From assembly GCF_009649785.1 (NCBI RefSeq), contig NZ_WJOK01000004.1, forward strand, positions 186,001 through 250,000: a stretch of DNA of 64,000 bases. Reading direction: 5' to 3'. The position numbers were made by a program, and so were the translations under genes. Positions 27,971-36,536 of the stretch are shown in pieces; within the stretch, counting starts at the first letter, position 1, and every line of letters starts with the position of its first letter. This DNA comes from Agrobacterium tumefaciens. Lineage in GTDB: Bacteria > Pseudomonadota > Alphaproteobacteria > Rhizobiales > Rhizobiaceae. The notes under the pieces were generated by a model that made no database searches, was not told the origin of the DNA, and worked only from the letters and a program-made list of their open reading frames with translations.

Positions 27971-28836
27971 ATTCCCATCCGCGCGAATTTCAGCGCGTGA
28001 AGCAGACTGCGAAACAACTTCCTTCCCGACTGCCGTTGGTGCAAAGAGTGGGGAATTTCCTGGGACGGTTCGACCTGCGCGGCGCGATCGTGCCGGTCGG
28101 CTCATTGTTGCTGCTGGAATTCTTTGTGCGCGTGGGCTGGGTAAGTCCCTATGTGCTGCCGCCGCCCTCCGAGCTTTATGACACGTTTCTAAGGCTCGCC
28201 GAGGGTCCTTTGTGGACGAATGTCGCAGCCAGTACCGCCCGTGTCTTTGTCGGCTTCGTCATTGGCTCCCTTCTTGCAATCGTCGTCGGTTCGCTGGTCG
28301 GGCTGGTCGTTGCCGCCGAGCGTTACCTTGAACCGACGTTTCAGGCGCTACGCGCGGTTCCGAGCCTCGCCTGGGTGCCGCTGCTGATGATCTGGTTCGG
28401 CATTGGCGAAACCTCGAAAATCGTGCTGATCGCCAAAAGCGCGTTTTTCCCTGTTTATCTCAACCTCTTCTCCGGCATCAGGAATGTCGACCGCAAGTTG
28501 GTGGAAGTGGGCGAGATGTATCGCCAGCCGCTGCCAGTGCTGGTTTGGCGGATTTTCATTCCCGCCTCCTTGCCTCATCTGTTCACGGGCTTGCGTTACG
28601 GCCTGTCGCTGGCCTGGCTAAGCGTTGTCGCAGCGGAACTTCTGGCGGCTTCCGAGGGCATCGGCTACATGCTATCCGATGGGCGGGAACTCTCCCGACC
28701 CGATCTGGTGATGATAGCGATTATCTGCCTTGCCGTCCTCGGCAAGATTTCCGACAGCCTTTTCAAGATAGTCGAGGAACGTTGCCTCAGATGGCGCGAC
28801 ACTTATCCCCTTCAGCAAGGAGGGCGCCTGCGATGA
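27967..28836 (+). CDS. Sulfonate-type ABC permease (SsuC-like)
   Basis: A 289-residue permease with about six membrane spans, the first near 38-55. It has the family motif ALRAVPSLAWVPLLMIWFGIGETSK around 126-150 and the ATPase-coupling loop near KLVEVGEMYRQPLPVLVWRIFIP. It overlaps its neighbours by 4 bases on both sides, so the three transporter genes are translationally coupled. It forms a homodimeric channel in this family. Confidence 0.92.
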   Translation: MNSHPREFQRVKQTAKQLPSRLPLVQRVGNFLGRFDLRGAIVPVGSLLLLEFFVRVGWVSPYVLPPPSELYDTFLRLAEGPLWTNVAASTARVFVGFVIGSLLAIVVGSLVGLVVAAERYLEPTFQALRAVPSLAWVPLLMIWFGIGETSKIVLIAKSAFFPVYLNLFSGIRNVDRKLVEVGEMYRQPLPVLVWRIFIPASLPHLFTGLRYGLSLAWLSVVAAELLAASEGIGYMLSDGRELSRPDLVMIAIICLAVLGKISDSLFKIVEERCLRWRDTYPLQQGGRLR

Positions 28837-29567
28837 GTTTGCTCAATGTCGATGTTCGCGAAAAAGCCTTCGGAGACACGGTTGTCCTTCAGGATATTCA
28901 CCTGACGCTCGGCGATGGTGAAGCGGCGGTTCTTCTCGGACCAAGTGGGTGCGGAAAAAGCACCTTGCTGCGCATCGCCGCCGGCCTCGATCGGCATTTC
29001 TCAGGCGCTGTGAAGGTTCAGCAGGCAAAGGAAGTTCAGGCATCGGACTCACCGCCCATCGCCTTTGTCTTTCAGGAACCCCGCCTGATGCCGTGGCTGA
29101 CAGTTGCCGAAAACATCGGTTATGCGGCCGGCAAGAAATATGATGTCGAGCGGGTAGAAGGACTGATCAACGATGTGGGCTTGAGCGGCCATGGCAGCGC
29201 GTTACCGAAAGCCCTTTCAGGCGGCATGGCGCAGCGTGTCGCCATAGCAAGAGCGCTCTATACCCGGCCGCGCATCTTGCTGCTCGACGAACCCTTCAGC
29301 GCGGTCGATGCTTTCACGCGGATGAAATTGCAGGACCTTGTCCTGAAACTCGTCGAACAGCGCGGCATTTCCTTCCTGCTCGTCACCCACGATATTGACG
29401 AGGCGCTTTATCTCGGTGACCGCATTTACATGATGGGTGCCCATGACGGCCGTATCCAGCAGCGGATAGAAGTGGACGAGCCGCGCCCGCGCGACAGAAG
29501 GTCGCTGCAACTCGCCACCCTCAAGAACGAGGTGCTGACTGCCCTGCACAACGCTCACGTCATCTGA
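28833..29567 (+). CDS. Sulfonate-type ABC ATPase (SsuB-like)
   Basis: A 244-residue ATPase. Walker A GPSGCGKS is at 36-43, the Q-loop FQEPRLMPWLTV near 80-91 is typical of SsuB/TauB, signature LSGGMAQR is near 128 and Walker B ILLLDEP near 148. The ATG at 28833 overlaps the permease stop (ATGA); the longer open frame upstream is overlap with the permease gene. It ends 25 bases from the convergent sugar permease gene. Confidence 0.93.
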   Translation: MSLLNVDVREKAFGDTVVLQDIHLTLGDGEAAVLLGPSGCGKSTLLRIAAGLDRHFSGAVKVQQAKEVQASDSPPIAFVFQEPRLMPWLTVAENIGYAAGKKYDVERVEGLINDVGLSGHGSALPKALSGGMAQRVAIARALYTRPRILLLDEPFSAVDAFTRMKLQDLVLKLVEQRGISFLLVTHDIDEALYLGDRIYMMGAHDGRIQQRIEVDEPRPRDRRSLQLATLKNEVLTALHNAHVI

Positions 29568-29592
29568 CTGGCGCCGGCATCTTTCGCCGCCC

Positions 29593-30420
29593 TCACCCTT
29601 TCACGCCGGACGAAATCATGATGGCTTCCGTCACGCGCCGCTGGAAGATGACGTAGGCGACGATGACCGGCAGAGCCGCCAGCATGGCAATCGCCATCAG
29701 GCGTGCATAAACGATGCCGAAGGTGTCGTTGACCTGCGTGATGCCGACGGGGATCGTCATCATGTTTTCGGACGTGATGACGAGGAAAGGCCAGAAGAAG
29801 GCGTTCCACACCGTAATGAAGGTCACGATCGCCATGGCGGTCGTAATGCCCCAGTTCAGCGGCAGAAACACCTTGAACAGGATCGTGTATTCGCCGCCAC
29901 CATCCAGAACCACCGCCTCCCGCATCTCCTTGGGCACGCTGTCGAAGAACTGCTTGTAGACAATGATGACGATTGGCGTGATCAGTTGCGGCAGGATGAT
30001 GCCCGCCCAGGTATTGATGAGGTTGAGGTTCTTCATCAGGATGAACTGTGTCACGACAAGCGTCTGCGCGGGCACCATGAAACTCGCGAGCACGATGCCA
30101 TAGAGCAGTCGCCGTCCCGGAAAGCGGATCTGCGACAGCGCATAGGCGCATAACATCGAAATGATGAGCACAGAGACCGTGACGATCGCGGCAGTGCCAA
30201 TGGAGTTCACATACCAGGTCAACAGCCGCGTATTGAAGATGGCATTCACATAGGCACCAAGCTGGAACTCATCAGGCAGTAGCGACGTGTTGCCCGCAAC
30301 ATTCTCGTCCGAGCGCAACGACGTCACGAACCCCCAGTAAAGCGGGAAAATCCATACCAGTGCTGCCGAAAATGTCAGCAGGGTCAGGACGACGTTCTCA
30401 AGTCTTTTGGTCAGGCTCAT
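29593..30420 (-). CDS. Sugar ABC permease, MalG-like
   Basis: A 275-residue CUT1 permease with about six spans. The coupling loop MREAVVLDGGGEYTILFKVFLPL is near 175-197 (the classic EAA region, here EAV) and VWNAFFWPFL follows near 210. The start overlaps the preceding permease by 4 bases (ATGA). It is the last gene of the arabinofuranosidase/transporter operon and should import arabinose-containing oligosaccharides with its partner. Confidence 0.93.
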   Translation of the reverse strand: MSLTKRLENVVLTLLTFSAALVWIFPLYWGFVTSLRSDENVAGNTSLLPDEFQLGAYVNAIFNTRLLTWYVNSIGTAAIVTVSVLIISMLCAYALSQIRFPGRRLLYGIVLASFMVPAQTLVVTQFILMKNLNLINTWAGIILPQLITPIVIIVYKQFFDSVPKEMREAVVLDGGGEYTILFKVFLPLNWGITTAMAIVTFITVWNAFFWPFLVITSENMMTIPVGITQVNDTFGIVYARLMAIAMLAALPVIVAYVIFQRRVTEAIMISSGVKG

Positions 30421-31301
30421 GAATTCCTCCGGATGCGTAGCAACTGGAACTGGAGAACGGATACGATGACGATCAACAGGAAGAGCACGGTCGCCACGGC
30501 CGATGCATAACCGCCATTGTTCATCTGGAAGGCCTCCCGGTAGACCTTAAGGAGAAGCACGAAACTGGAATTGAAGGGTCCGCCGCCGCTCAAGAGGTAG
30601 ATCTGGTCGAATATCTTCAGTTGCAGGATCAATTGCAGCGTCAGGATCAGCGCGGTCACCGGCCACAGAAGCGGCCATGTGACGCGCCGGAACTTTTGCC
30701 ATGTCGTTGCGCCATCAAGAGCTGCGGCCTCATAAAGCTCGGTCGGAATGTTTCGCAAGCCGGCAATGAAGAGCAGAACGTTAAAGCCGTTCGTCCACCA
30801 TATGGTGACGACGGCGACCATCGGCATGACCCAATTGGGGTTCTTGAAAACCGCGACGGGTTTGCCCGCCAGCAACGAAATGACCGGTTGGAGAATGCCG
30901 AACTGCAGGTCGAGCATCCAGGCCCAGATCTCGGTGACAACCGAAACCGGCAGGACATAAGGCAGGAAAAACAGGCTCATGGCGATTGTCTGCTTGATGC
31001 CGGACAATCGGCTGACCGCAAGCGCAATCAACAGGGCGATGACCGTTGTTGGCACCACCGTCAGCAGCACGAAATAGCCGTTATTCTTGAGCGAGGTGAC
31101 GAACAGGCGGTCGCTCAGCAATTTTATGTAGTTCTGCAGGCCGACCCAGTTGCCGTCGCCGATAAGCGGCGCATCCGTGAAGCTGATGCGTATCATCTCG
31201 ATCAGGGGGTAAAGAAAGAACGTGGCGAAGACCACGATGAATGGCGTCACCATCGACAGTGCGATCAGCGACTTCTTGCGCCGGTTTTCAATCATAGCCA
31301 T
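30417..31301 (-). CDS. Sugar ABC permease, MalF-like
   Basis: A 294-residue CUT1 permease beginning MAMIENRRKKSLIALSMVTPFI. It has about six spans, ELYEAAALDGATTWQKFRRVTWPLL as the coupling loop and an LLLKVYREAF motif late. I chose the ATG at 31301 because CGGAGG lies 6 bases upstream; the frame extends a further 38 codons through the intergenic hairpin without signals. It pairs with the MalG-like product. Confidence 0.93.
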   Translation of the reverse strand: MAMIENRRKKSLIALSMVTPFIVVFATFFLYPLIEMIRISFTDAPLIGDGNWVGLQNYIKLLSDRLFVTSLKNNGYFVLLTVVPTTVIALLIALAVSRLSGIKQTIAMSLFFLPYVLPVSVVTEIWAWMLDLQFGILQPVISLLAGKPVAVFKNPNWVMPMVAVVTIWWTNGFNVLLFIAGLRNIPTELYEAAALDGATTWQKFRRVTWPLLWPVTALILTLQLILQLKIFDQIYLLSGGGPFNSSFVLLLKVYREAFQMNNGGYASAVATVLFLLIVIVSVLQFQLLRIRRNS

Positions 31302-31332
31302 GGAATGCCTCCGGGACCTCCCGCATTGCACG

Positions 31333-31361
31333 CTGCCCTCCGGCTGACAGCCAGAGGGCAG
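31333..31361 (-). promoter_or_regulatory. Intercistronic hairpin after sugar-binding-protein gene
   Basis: CTGCCCTC (31333-31340) pairs with GAGGGCAG (31354-31361), and an inner GGC/GCC extends the stem across one mismatch. It lies between the binding-protein stop (31369) and the permease ATG (31301). It matches the position of the hairpins at 3212, 8037 and 22033. Confidence 0.6.
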
Positions 31362-31368
31362 TCTCGGA

Positions 31369-32643
31369 TTACTTGAGCTTGCCCTGAAGCTCGGACTTGA
31401 TCTGCTCGACCGCATCCGCGCCGCTCATGTAGCCCTGGATGGCCGGAGCGATGATATTAAGCGCCGCATCGTAAGCGGGTGAGGCAACTCCGGTAATCGT
31501 GGTCTTCGGATCGAACACTGCCGCCTCCGCCAGCGAGGCATATGTGGCATTCGGCTGCATCGCCTTGTATTCGCTGCTTTCGGTGATCGATTTATAGGCC
31601 GGAATATGCCCCGCATCGGCCCAGCTGATGGCGTGTTTTTCCATCCAGCCAATAACCGTCATGACAGCGGCGCGTTTCTCGCCGGAAACGGTCTTGTCAC
31701 CCTGGTTGGGGATCGCAAAGGCGTGCGAATCCGCCCAGGTGGCGCGCTTGCCCATGAAAGGCGGCACTTCGACGGCACTCCATTTGAAGCCCAGCTTGCC
31801 GTTCTTTTCCAGATCCTTGTAGGTCGGAACTTCCCAGACGCCATTAAGCTGGAAGGCTGATTTGCCAGCGGAGAAGAGAGCAACGGACGCCGGATATTCC
31901 GCCTGCTCGGGCGCCCATCCGTTTTCCCGCCATTTCGACATGGTATCGATCGCTTTGGCAGCCTTTTCGGCATTGTCGCCGGCAAGCACCTCGTTATTGG
32001 TGACCAGCTCGCCGCCCTGTTGTGAGAACAGTGTATAAAAGACACGCCAGACACCGGCTTCGCCACCCGACTGATAGGTAACCGGCGTCTGAACGCCCTT
32101 GTCCTTCGCCCAGGCCAGCGCCTTTTCGAAATCCTCCATCGTCTTGATACCGGTCAACTTACCCTCGGCATCGAGATAGGGAGACCCTTTCAGAAGATCG
32201 GCGTTGTAGTAGAGAATAAGGGCATGGATATCGAACGGCACCGCATAAAGCTTGCCGTCGTGGGTTGCTGCCTCGACGGGTGCGCTGAAAAAGTCGCTGG
32301 TCTTCAACCCGGCATCATCAAGGTCTTTTGTGGTAATTTCGCTCAATACTTTTTCATCAAGGCCGAGCGGCGCGCGCGACAGGTGATAGGTCATGACATC
32401 AGGCCCCTCACCCACGGCGGACGCCGTGCGCACCTTGGTATAGAACGGAACGCCCCACTCTAGCGTCGTTCCCTTGATCTGAATGTCAGGGTGTTCCTTG
32501 TTGAAGGCAGCAATCAGCGCTTTCATGCGCACGCCGTCGCCGCCCGAAAGAAAGTCCCACCAGACGATATCCTGCTTCGCCAGTGCCGGCAGGGCGCTCA
32601 GGCCCAGAACCGTACCAACAAGCAATGTCTTGATCAGTCGCAT
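31369..32643 (-). CDS. Sugar-binding periplasmic protein (CUT1)
   Basis: A 424-residue family-1 binding protein with a Sec signal (ALPALA cut near residue 22) and the mature opening KQDIVWWDFLSGGDGVRMKALIAAFNKEHPDI. GGGAGG lies upstream of the ATG. It lies between its cognate ATPase and permeases and downstream of a GH51 gene, so arabino-oligosaccharides or arabinofuranosides are the probable ligands (inference from context). Confidence 0.93.
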   Translation of the reverse strand: MRLIKTLLVGTVLGLSALPALAKQDIVWWDFLSGGDGVRMKALIAAFNKEHPDIQIKGTTLEWGVPFYTKVRTASAVGEGPDVMTYHLSRAPLGLDEKVLSEITTKDLDDAGLKTSDFFSAPVEAATHDGKLYAVPFDIHALILYYNADLLKGSPYLDAEGKLTGIKTMEDFEKALAWAKDKGVQTPVTYQSGGEAGVWRVFYTLFSQQGGELVTNNEVLAGDNAEKAAKAIDTMSKWRENGWAPEQAEYPASVALFSAGKSAFQLNGVWEVPTYKDLEKNGKLGFKWSAVEVPPFMGKRATWADSHAFAIPNQGDKTVSGEKRAAVMTVIGWMEKHAISWADAGHIPAYKSITESSEYKAMQPNATYASLAEAAVFDPKTTITGVASPAYDAALNIIAPAIQGYMSGADAVEQIKSELQGKLK

Positions 32644-32721
32644 CGTTCATTCCTCCCGTTTGTTGGAAACACCCCGTTCAAGGGGCGGTCTGCTACTGCA
32701 TCGAAAGGCGCCTCCTCGCGC

Positions 32722-33795
32722 CTATCGCAACCTTTTGCCGTCGCTGCCGAAAACCATGATGTGATCGGGCGAGGCACTCAGTGAGACGGACCGGCCATCC
32801 AGCCGCTCGCGCGAGCCCTGCCGCTGCACGACAAGTTCTTTCCCGGCACGCGTTCGGGTATAGAGATAGGAAAGGTCGCCAAGCTCCTCCGCCACCTCGA
32901 CATTGACAGGCAAAGCACCCTCTTGCGTGATCACCAGATGCTCGGGCCTTATGCCGATTTCGACCCGCTGACCGGGGGAAACCGGATGCGAAAGCCGGGC
33001 TTCGAGGTGCTTTTCACCACCTTCAGGCGTAAGCGTCACGATACCGTCCCGCTGCCCGACGATGTCGGCGGCAAGGAAATTCATCGCGGGCGATCCGATG
33101 AATCCAGCGACGAAACGATTGTCCGGATCGTCGTAAAGGGTGAGCGGCGCGCCGGCCTGTTGCACGATGCCGCCCTTCAGCACGAAAATCTTGTCCGCAA
33201 GCGTCATGGCCTCCACCTGGTCATGCGTGACGTAGATCATCGTGGCGCCGAGCTTGCGGTGAAGCCGGGTCAGTTCCAGCCGCATCTGCACGCGCAGCTC
33301 CGCATCCAGGTTCGACAGGGGTTCATCGAAGAGAAACACCTTCGGCTGTCGCACGATCGCGCGGCCTATGGCCACGCGCTGTCTCTGGCCGCCGGAAAGC
33401 TGCGATGGCTTCTTGTGCAGATTGTCCTCGAGCTGGAGGATGCGGGCAGCTTCACCCACCCTCTCATTCACCTCCGCTTTCGGCCGTCGGGCGAGACGCA
33501 GGCTGAAAGCCATGTTCTCGAACACCGTCAGATGCGGGTAAAGCGCATAATTCTGGAAGACCATGGCAACGCCGCGATCCGCCGGCTCGACAGCGGTGAC
33601 GTCGCGCTCGTCGATGGCGATGTGACCGCCGCTGGTTTCCTCAAGACCGGCGATCATGCGCAACAGGGTGGATTTTCCGCAACCGGATGGCCCCACGAAA
33701 ACCGCGAAGCTGCCCGTCGGAATCTCCATCGAAACGTCCCGGATGGCTGCAAAGGAGCCGAAGGACTTGGCGATATTGCTGAGACGGACACCCAT
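32722..33795 (-). CDS. Sugar ABC transporter ATPase (MsmK/UgpC-like)
   Basis: A 357-residue CUT1 ATPase. Walker A GPSGCGKS is at 35-42, LSGGQ at 133-137, Walker B VFLFDEP at 153-159, with a C-terminal TOBE region from about 235. The start is the ATG at 33795, with GAGGCGG just before it; a GTG one codon upstream is possible. It begins 7 bases after the arabinofuranosidase stop, so both belong to one transcript. It powers the two permeases downstream. Confidence 0.93.
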   Translation of the reverse strand: MGVRLSNIAKSFGSFAAIRDVSMEIPTGSFAVFVGPSGCGKSTLLRMIAGLEETSGGHIAIDERDVTAVEPADRGVAMVFQNYALYPHLTVFENMAFSLRLARRPKAEVNERVGEAARILQLEDNLHKKPSQLSGGQRQRVAIGRAIVRQPKVFLFDEPLSNLDAELRVQMRLELTRLHRKLGATMIYVTHDQVEAMTLADKIFVLKGGIVQQAGAPLTLYDDPDNRFVAGFIGSPAMNFLAADIVGQRDGIVTLTPEGGEKHLEARLSHPVSPGQRVEIGIRPEHLVITQEGALPVNVEVAEELGDLSYLYTRTRAGKELVVQRQGSRERLDGRSVSLSASPDHIMVFGSDGKRLR

Positions 33796-33802
33796 CACCG
33801 CC

Positions 33803-35314
33803 TCACTGAACCTTCACGCGCAGAACATGATAGGACAGCGCCGGCACAGAGCCTTTGAGCGCCCCATCCTCGACACCAATGCCGCTGCCCGGCACCGGCA
33901 CGACGCGGTCGGGTTGATCCGGACCGTTGCCGATCCTCAGATCATATCCCGCCATGGAAAGATGCAGGCTGAGTGACACAGGCGAAAAGCCGGTGAGACC
34001 GACATTGAGCTCTGCTGCTTCGGTCAGATGACGATTGAGGACAAACAGCGTCACCACGCCCTCGTCCTCATCAAACACGCCGGCGACATCGAGATATTTG
34101 ACGTCATCGGCCGCGTTGCAGTCGTAGGTCGGGCAATCGACGGCAATGTTCAGTGCAACGCCGCGACCATAAAGCGAGGCGAACTGATAGGGATAATAGA
34201 TGGTCTGGCGCCATGCCGGTCCGTTCTTTTCAGCGCGGATGGGGGCGATGACATTGACGAGCTGGGCAATGCAGGCGATGCGCACCCTGTCCGAGCGACG
34301 GATGAACTCGTTGAGCAACCCGGCCACGAAGAGAGCATCCTCGAAATTGTAGGTCTCCTCCAGAAGTGCAGGCGCTTCCGGCCAGTCCCAGCTCTTGATG
34401 CGTTTACCGTCGTCTTCGCGGATATGGTACCAGACATTCCACTCGTCGAAGCAGATGGAGACATCGTTCTTGGCGCGCTTCTTGGCTTTCACGTAATCGA
34501 TGACACCGGCGATAGTCTGAATGTAACGCCCTGTTTCTTCGATCTTGCCGAAGTAATTCAGCGTGTCGCGGCTGTTATTGCCGAAATATTTATGCAGCGA
34601 GATGTGGTCCACATTCTCGTAGCATTCTTCCAGCACCTCGCGCTCCCATTCGGGATAGGTCGGCATGCCGTCGTTGGAACTTCCGCAGACGATTGCCTCG
34701 ATGGTGGGGTCGAAACCCTTGAAGGCTTTCGCGGTTTCGTTGGCCAGCCGGCCATACTCCACCGCCGTCTTGTGGCCAATCTGCCAGGGGCCGTCCATCT
34801 CGTTGCCGAGGCACCACATCTTCACGCCATGCGGCTTTTCGGCGCCGTGGCTGCGGCGAAGGTCGCTAAGCTCGGTGCCGCCGGGAAAATTCACGTATTC
34901 GAGAAAGTTGCGGGCATCATCCAGACCACGGGAACCGAGGTTGACGGCGAGCATCATCTCGATGCCTGCCATCGACGCCCAGTCTGCGAACTCGTTGACG
35001 CCGATCTGGTTGGTTTCCTTGGAGCGCCACGCAAGATCAAGCCGCACGGGCCGTTTGTCACGGGGGCCGATGCCGTCTTCCCAGCGATAGGCCGAAACGA
35101 AGTTGCCGCCGGGATAACGGATCGCCGGAATTTTCAGATCCTGCACGAATTTCAGCACGTCCTTGCGAAAACCGTTTTCATCCGCCTGCGGATGGCCGGG
35201 CTCGTAAATCCCGCCATAGATCGCCCGCCCCATATGTTCGATGAAGGCGGAATATAGGCGATCGTCGATACGCCCAATCCGGAAGTCCCGGTGGACTGAA
35301 ACCCGCGCTTTCAT
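33803..35314 (-). CDS. Alpha-N-arabinofuranosidase, GH51
   Basis: A 503-residue retaining arabinofuranosidase that removes terminal L-arabinofuranose from arabinan/arabinoxylan oligosaccharides. The acid/base glutamate is E172 (CLGNEMDGPW) and the nucleophile is E291 (CFDEWNVWY); both fit the GH51 pattern. Residues from about 395 form the C-terminal beta domain. There is no signal peptide, so it acts in the cytoplasm on imported oligosaccharides. ATG at 35314 follows GGAGGAGAGCCT; an ATG a few codons earlier is unlikely. It is the first gene of the operon that ends at 29593. Confidence 0.95.
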   Translation of the reverse strand: MKARVSVHRDFRIGRIDDRLYSAFIEHMGRAIYGGIYEPGHPQADENGFRKDVLKFVQDLKIPAIRYPGGNFVSAYRWEDGIGPRDKRPVRLDLAWRSKETNQIGVNEFADWASMAGIEMMLAVNLGSRGLDDARNFLEYVNFPGGTELSDLRRSHGAEKPHGVKMWCLGNEMDGPWQIGHKTAVEYGRLANETAKAFKGFDPTIEAIVCGSSNDGMPTYPEWEREVLEECYENVDHISLHKYFGNNSRDTLNYFGKIEETGRYIQTIAGVIDYVKAKKRAKNDVSICFDEWNVWYHIREDDGKRIKSWDWPEAPALLEETYNFEDALFVAGLLNEFIRRSDRVRIACIAQLVNVIAPIRAEKNGPAWRQTIYYPYQFASLYGRGVALNIAVDCPTYDCNAADDVKYLDVAGVFDEDEGVVTLFVLNRHLTEAAELNVGLTGFSPVSLSLHLSMAGYDLRIGNGPDQPDRVVPVPGSGIGVEDGALKGSVPALSYHVLRVKVQ

Positions 35315-35363
35315 AGGCTCTCCTCCCATGCGCATTTATATCGTACAATATGATATACACCAC

Positions 35364-35429
35364 ATTTCATAATATAGTTGCCAATGGAAGCCGCGCCTGT
35401 CAACCGCGAAAATCCATACTTTATGAAAT
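35364..35429 (-). promoter_or_regulatory. Inverted repeats upstream of the arabinofuranosidase operon
   Basis: ATTTCATAA (35364-35372) and its exact complement TTATGAAAT (35421-35429) lie 48 bases apart in the 123-base gap between the regulator stop and the GH51 start. Nearby ATATC...GATAT arms (about 35338-35356) add a second small dyad. The region is AT-rich and is the probable operon promoter; the repeats may be the regulator's sites. Confidence 0.4.
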
Positions 35430-35437
35430 TGGCCCGA

Positions 35438-36367
35438 TCAGTCTGCGGTGCGCAGACGCAATACGATGTCCTGATCGTAATTCCCAAAGCCCCGGCCGAA
35501 GATGTTGAGCCCGCCCGGATGCTTTGCATCCGCCTTTACCTCGATCCGCAGACGGATTGAGCGGTGGCTGGACAGATCTATATCCGCAAGCGTCACATCG
35601 GAAATGCGCGTACCATCGACATAGGTTCCCTGGGCAGTAATGCGCCAGGTTTTAAGCATTCCATACTGCGAGCCGGACAGTTTCCACCAGTCGGGCGTAA
35701 ACGTACCCCGCTTGTCGCCGAAATCGCCGGGCGAGGTCCAGACCCCGATCTCCTTGCCGTTGACGGAGAGGGTAATGTCTGACGGCCAGTTGCTGTGCGT
35801 TCCTGGCACCTCGGAACTGACCTCCATCGAAAACTCGACTTCCTCGACGTTTCGCCCCTGAATCTTGGCATTATTGGGGAATTGATACTCGACATGACCC
35901 GATGTGAACCACAAAAGTGCAGTCTTCATGCGGTCGGGATCCATGAAGGTATCAGGGACATCCAGAAGTCCGATAATGCCCTCCGGCGAACAGATGCCGC
36001 AAGGCGCGGTCACCGAACTTTGCGTATAGAGGCCGAGCGGCATGGCGACGGCAATGTAGTTGGATACAGCCGGCGTCTCGGGGCTTCGAAACGAAACGAT
36101 AAGCTCGTCGCAGGTCGCAAAACAGATTTTCTGGCTGCCCTTGCGCGCCTTGCGCGTTTCGGTTCGCAGCAGCCCCGCCTCTTCAAGAACGGTCACACCG
36201 GCCGACACGGTGGATTGGGGAAGATCCAGCCTCTGCGCGATCTCGTTGACATTGAGACCGTTGGCCTCGTGCAGCAGCTTCAATATCTGCACACGGATCA
36301 GCGACGCCGCCGCCTTCAAGACATCGAATTCTTTTTCAGCGTCAATAAGTAGGAAATTGGGAGCCAT
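35438..36367 (-). CDS. ArsR-type regulator with large C-terminal sensor-like domain
   Basis: 309 residues. The N-terminal winged helix (about 12-85, LIRVQILKLLHEANGLNVNEIAQRLDLPQSTVS) is ArsR-like. The remaining ~220 residues are not part of a normal ArsR protein (about 100 residues). They are rich in beta-strand-like segments, aromatic residues (TFTPDWWKLSGSQYG) and a CGIC pair near 123-126, suggesting a jelly-roll or galactose-binding-like sugar sensor. It is transcribed towards the arabinofuranosidase operon and most likely controls it. Function is inferred from domain order and position. Confidence 0.82.
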   Translation of the reverse strand: MAPNFLLIDAEKEFDVLKAAASLIRVQILKLLHEANGLNVNEIAQRLDLPQSTVSAGVTVLEEAGLLRTETRKARKGSQKICFATCDELIVSFRSPETPAVSNYIAVAMPLGLYTQSSVTAPCGICSPEGIIGLLDVPDTFMDPDRMKTALLWFTSGHVEYQFPNNAKIQGRNVEEVEFSMEVSSEVPGTHSNWPSDITLSVNGKEIGVWTSPGDFGDKRGTFTPDWWKLSGSQYGMLKTWRITAQGTYVDGTRISDVTLADIDLSSHRSIRLRIEVKADAKHPGGLNIFGRGFGNYDQDIVLRLRTAD

Positions 36368-36491
36368 TGTCTAATCTTCAGATTTAGCGATCTAGATCAG
36401 AATTTCTGGCTTAAATATCTTATGCTGTCCAGCATTGTTTGTCGTGTCGATATATTCAAAGTCAGACACGCAAGGAAGGATTGCGAATGAA

Positions 36492-36526
36492 GGCAGCGCA
36501 GGCGGTTTCGATACCGCATGCGCTGC
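36492..36526. terminator. Strong hairpin after the lone sugar-binding-protein gene
   Basis: GGCAGCGCAGGCGGT pairs with ACCGCATGCGCTGCC with one mismatch, a 15-bp stem with a 5-base loop, starting about 11 bases after the binding-protein stop (36537, leftward). A T-run follows on the rightward strand. It probably ends the leftward transcript and may also stop rightward transcription. Confidence 0.6.
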
Positions 36527-36536
36527 CTCTTTTTCC

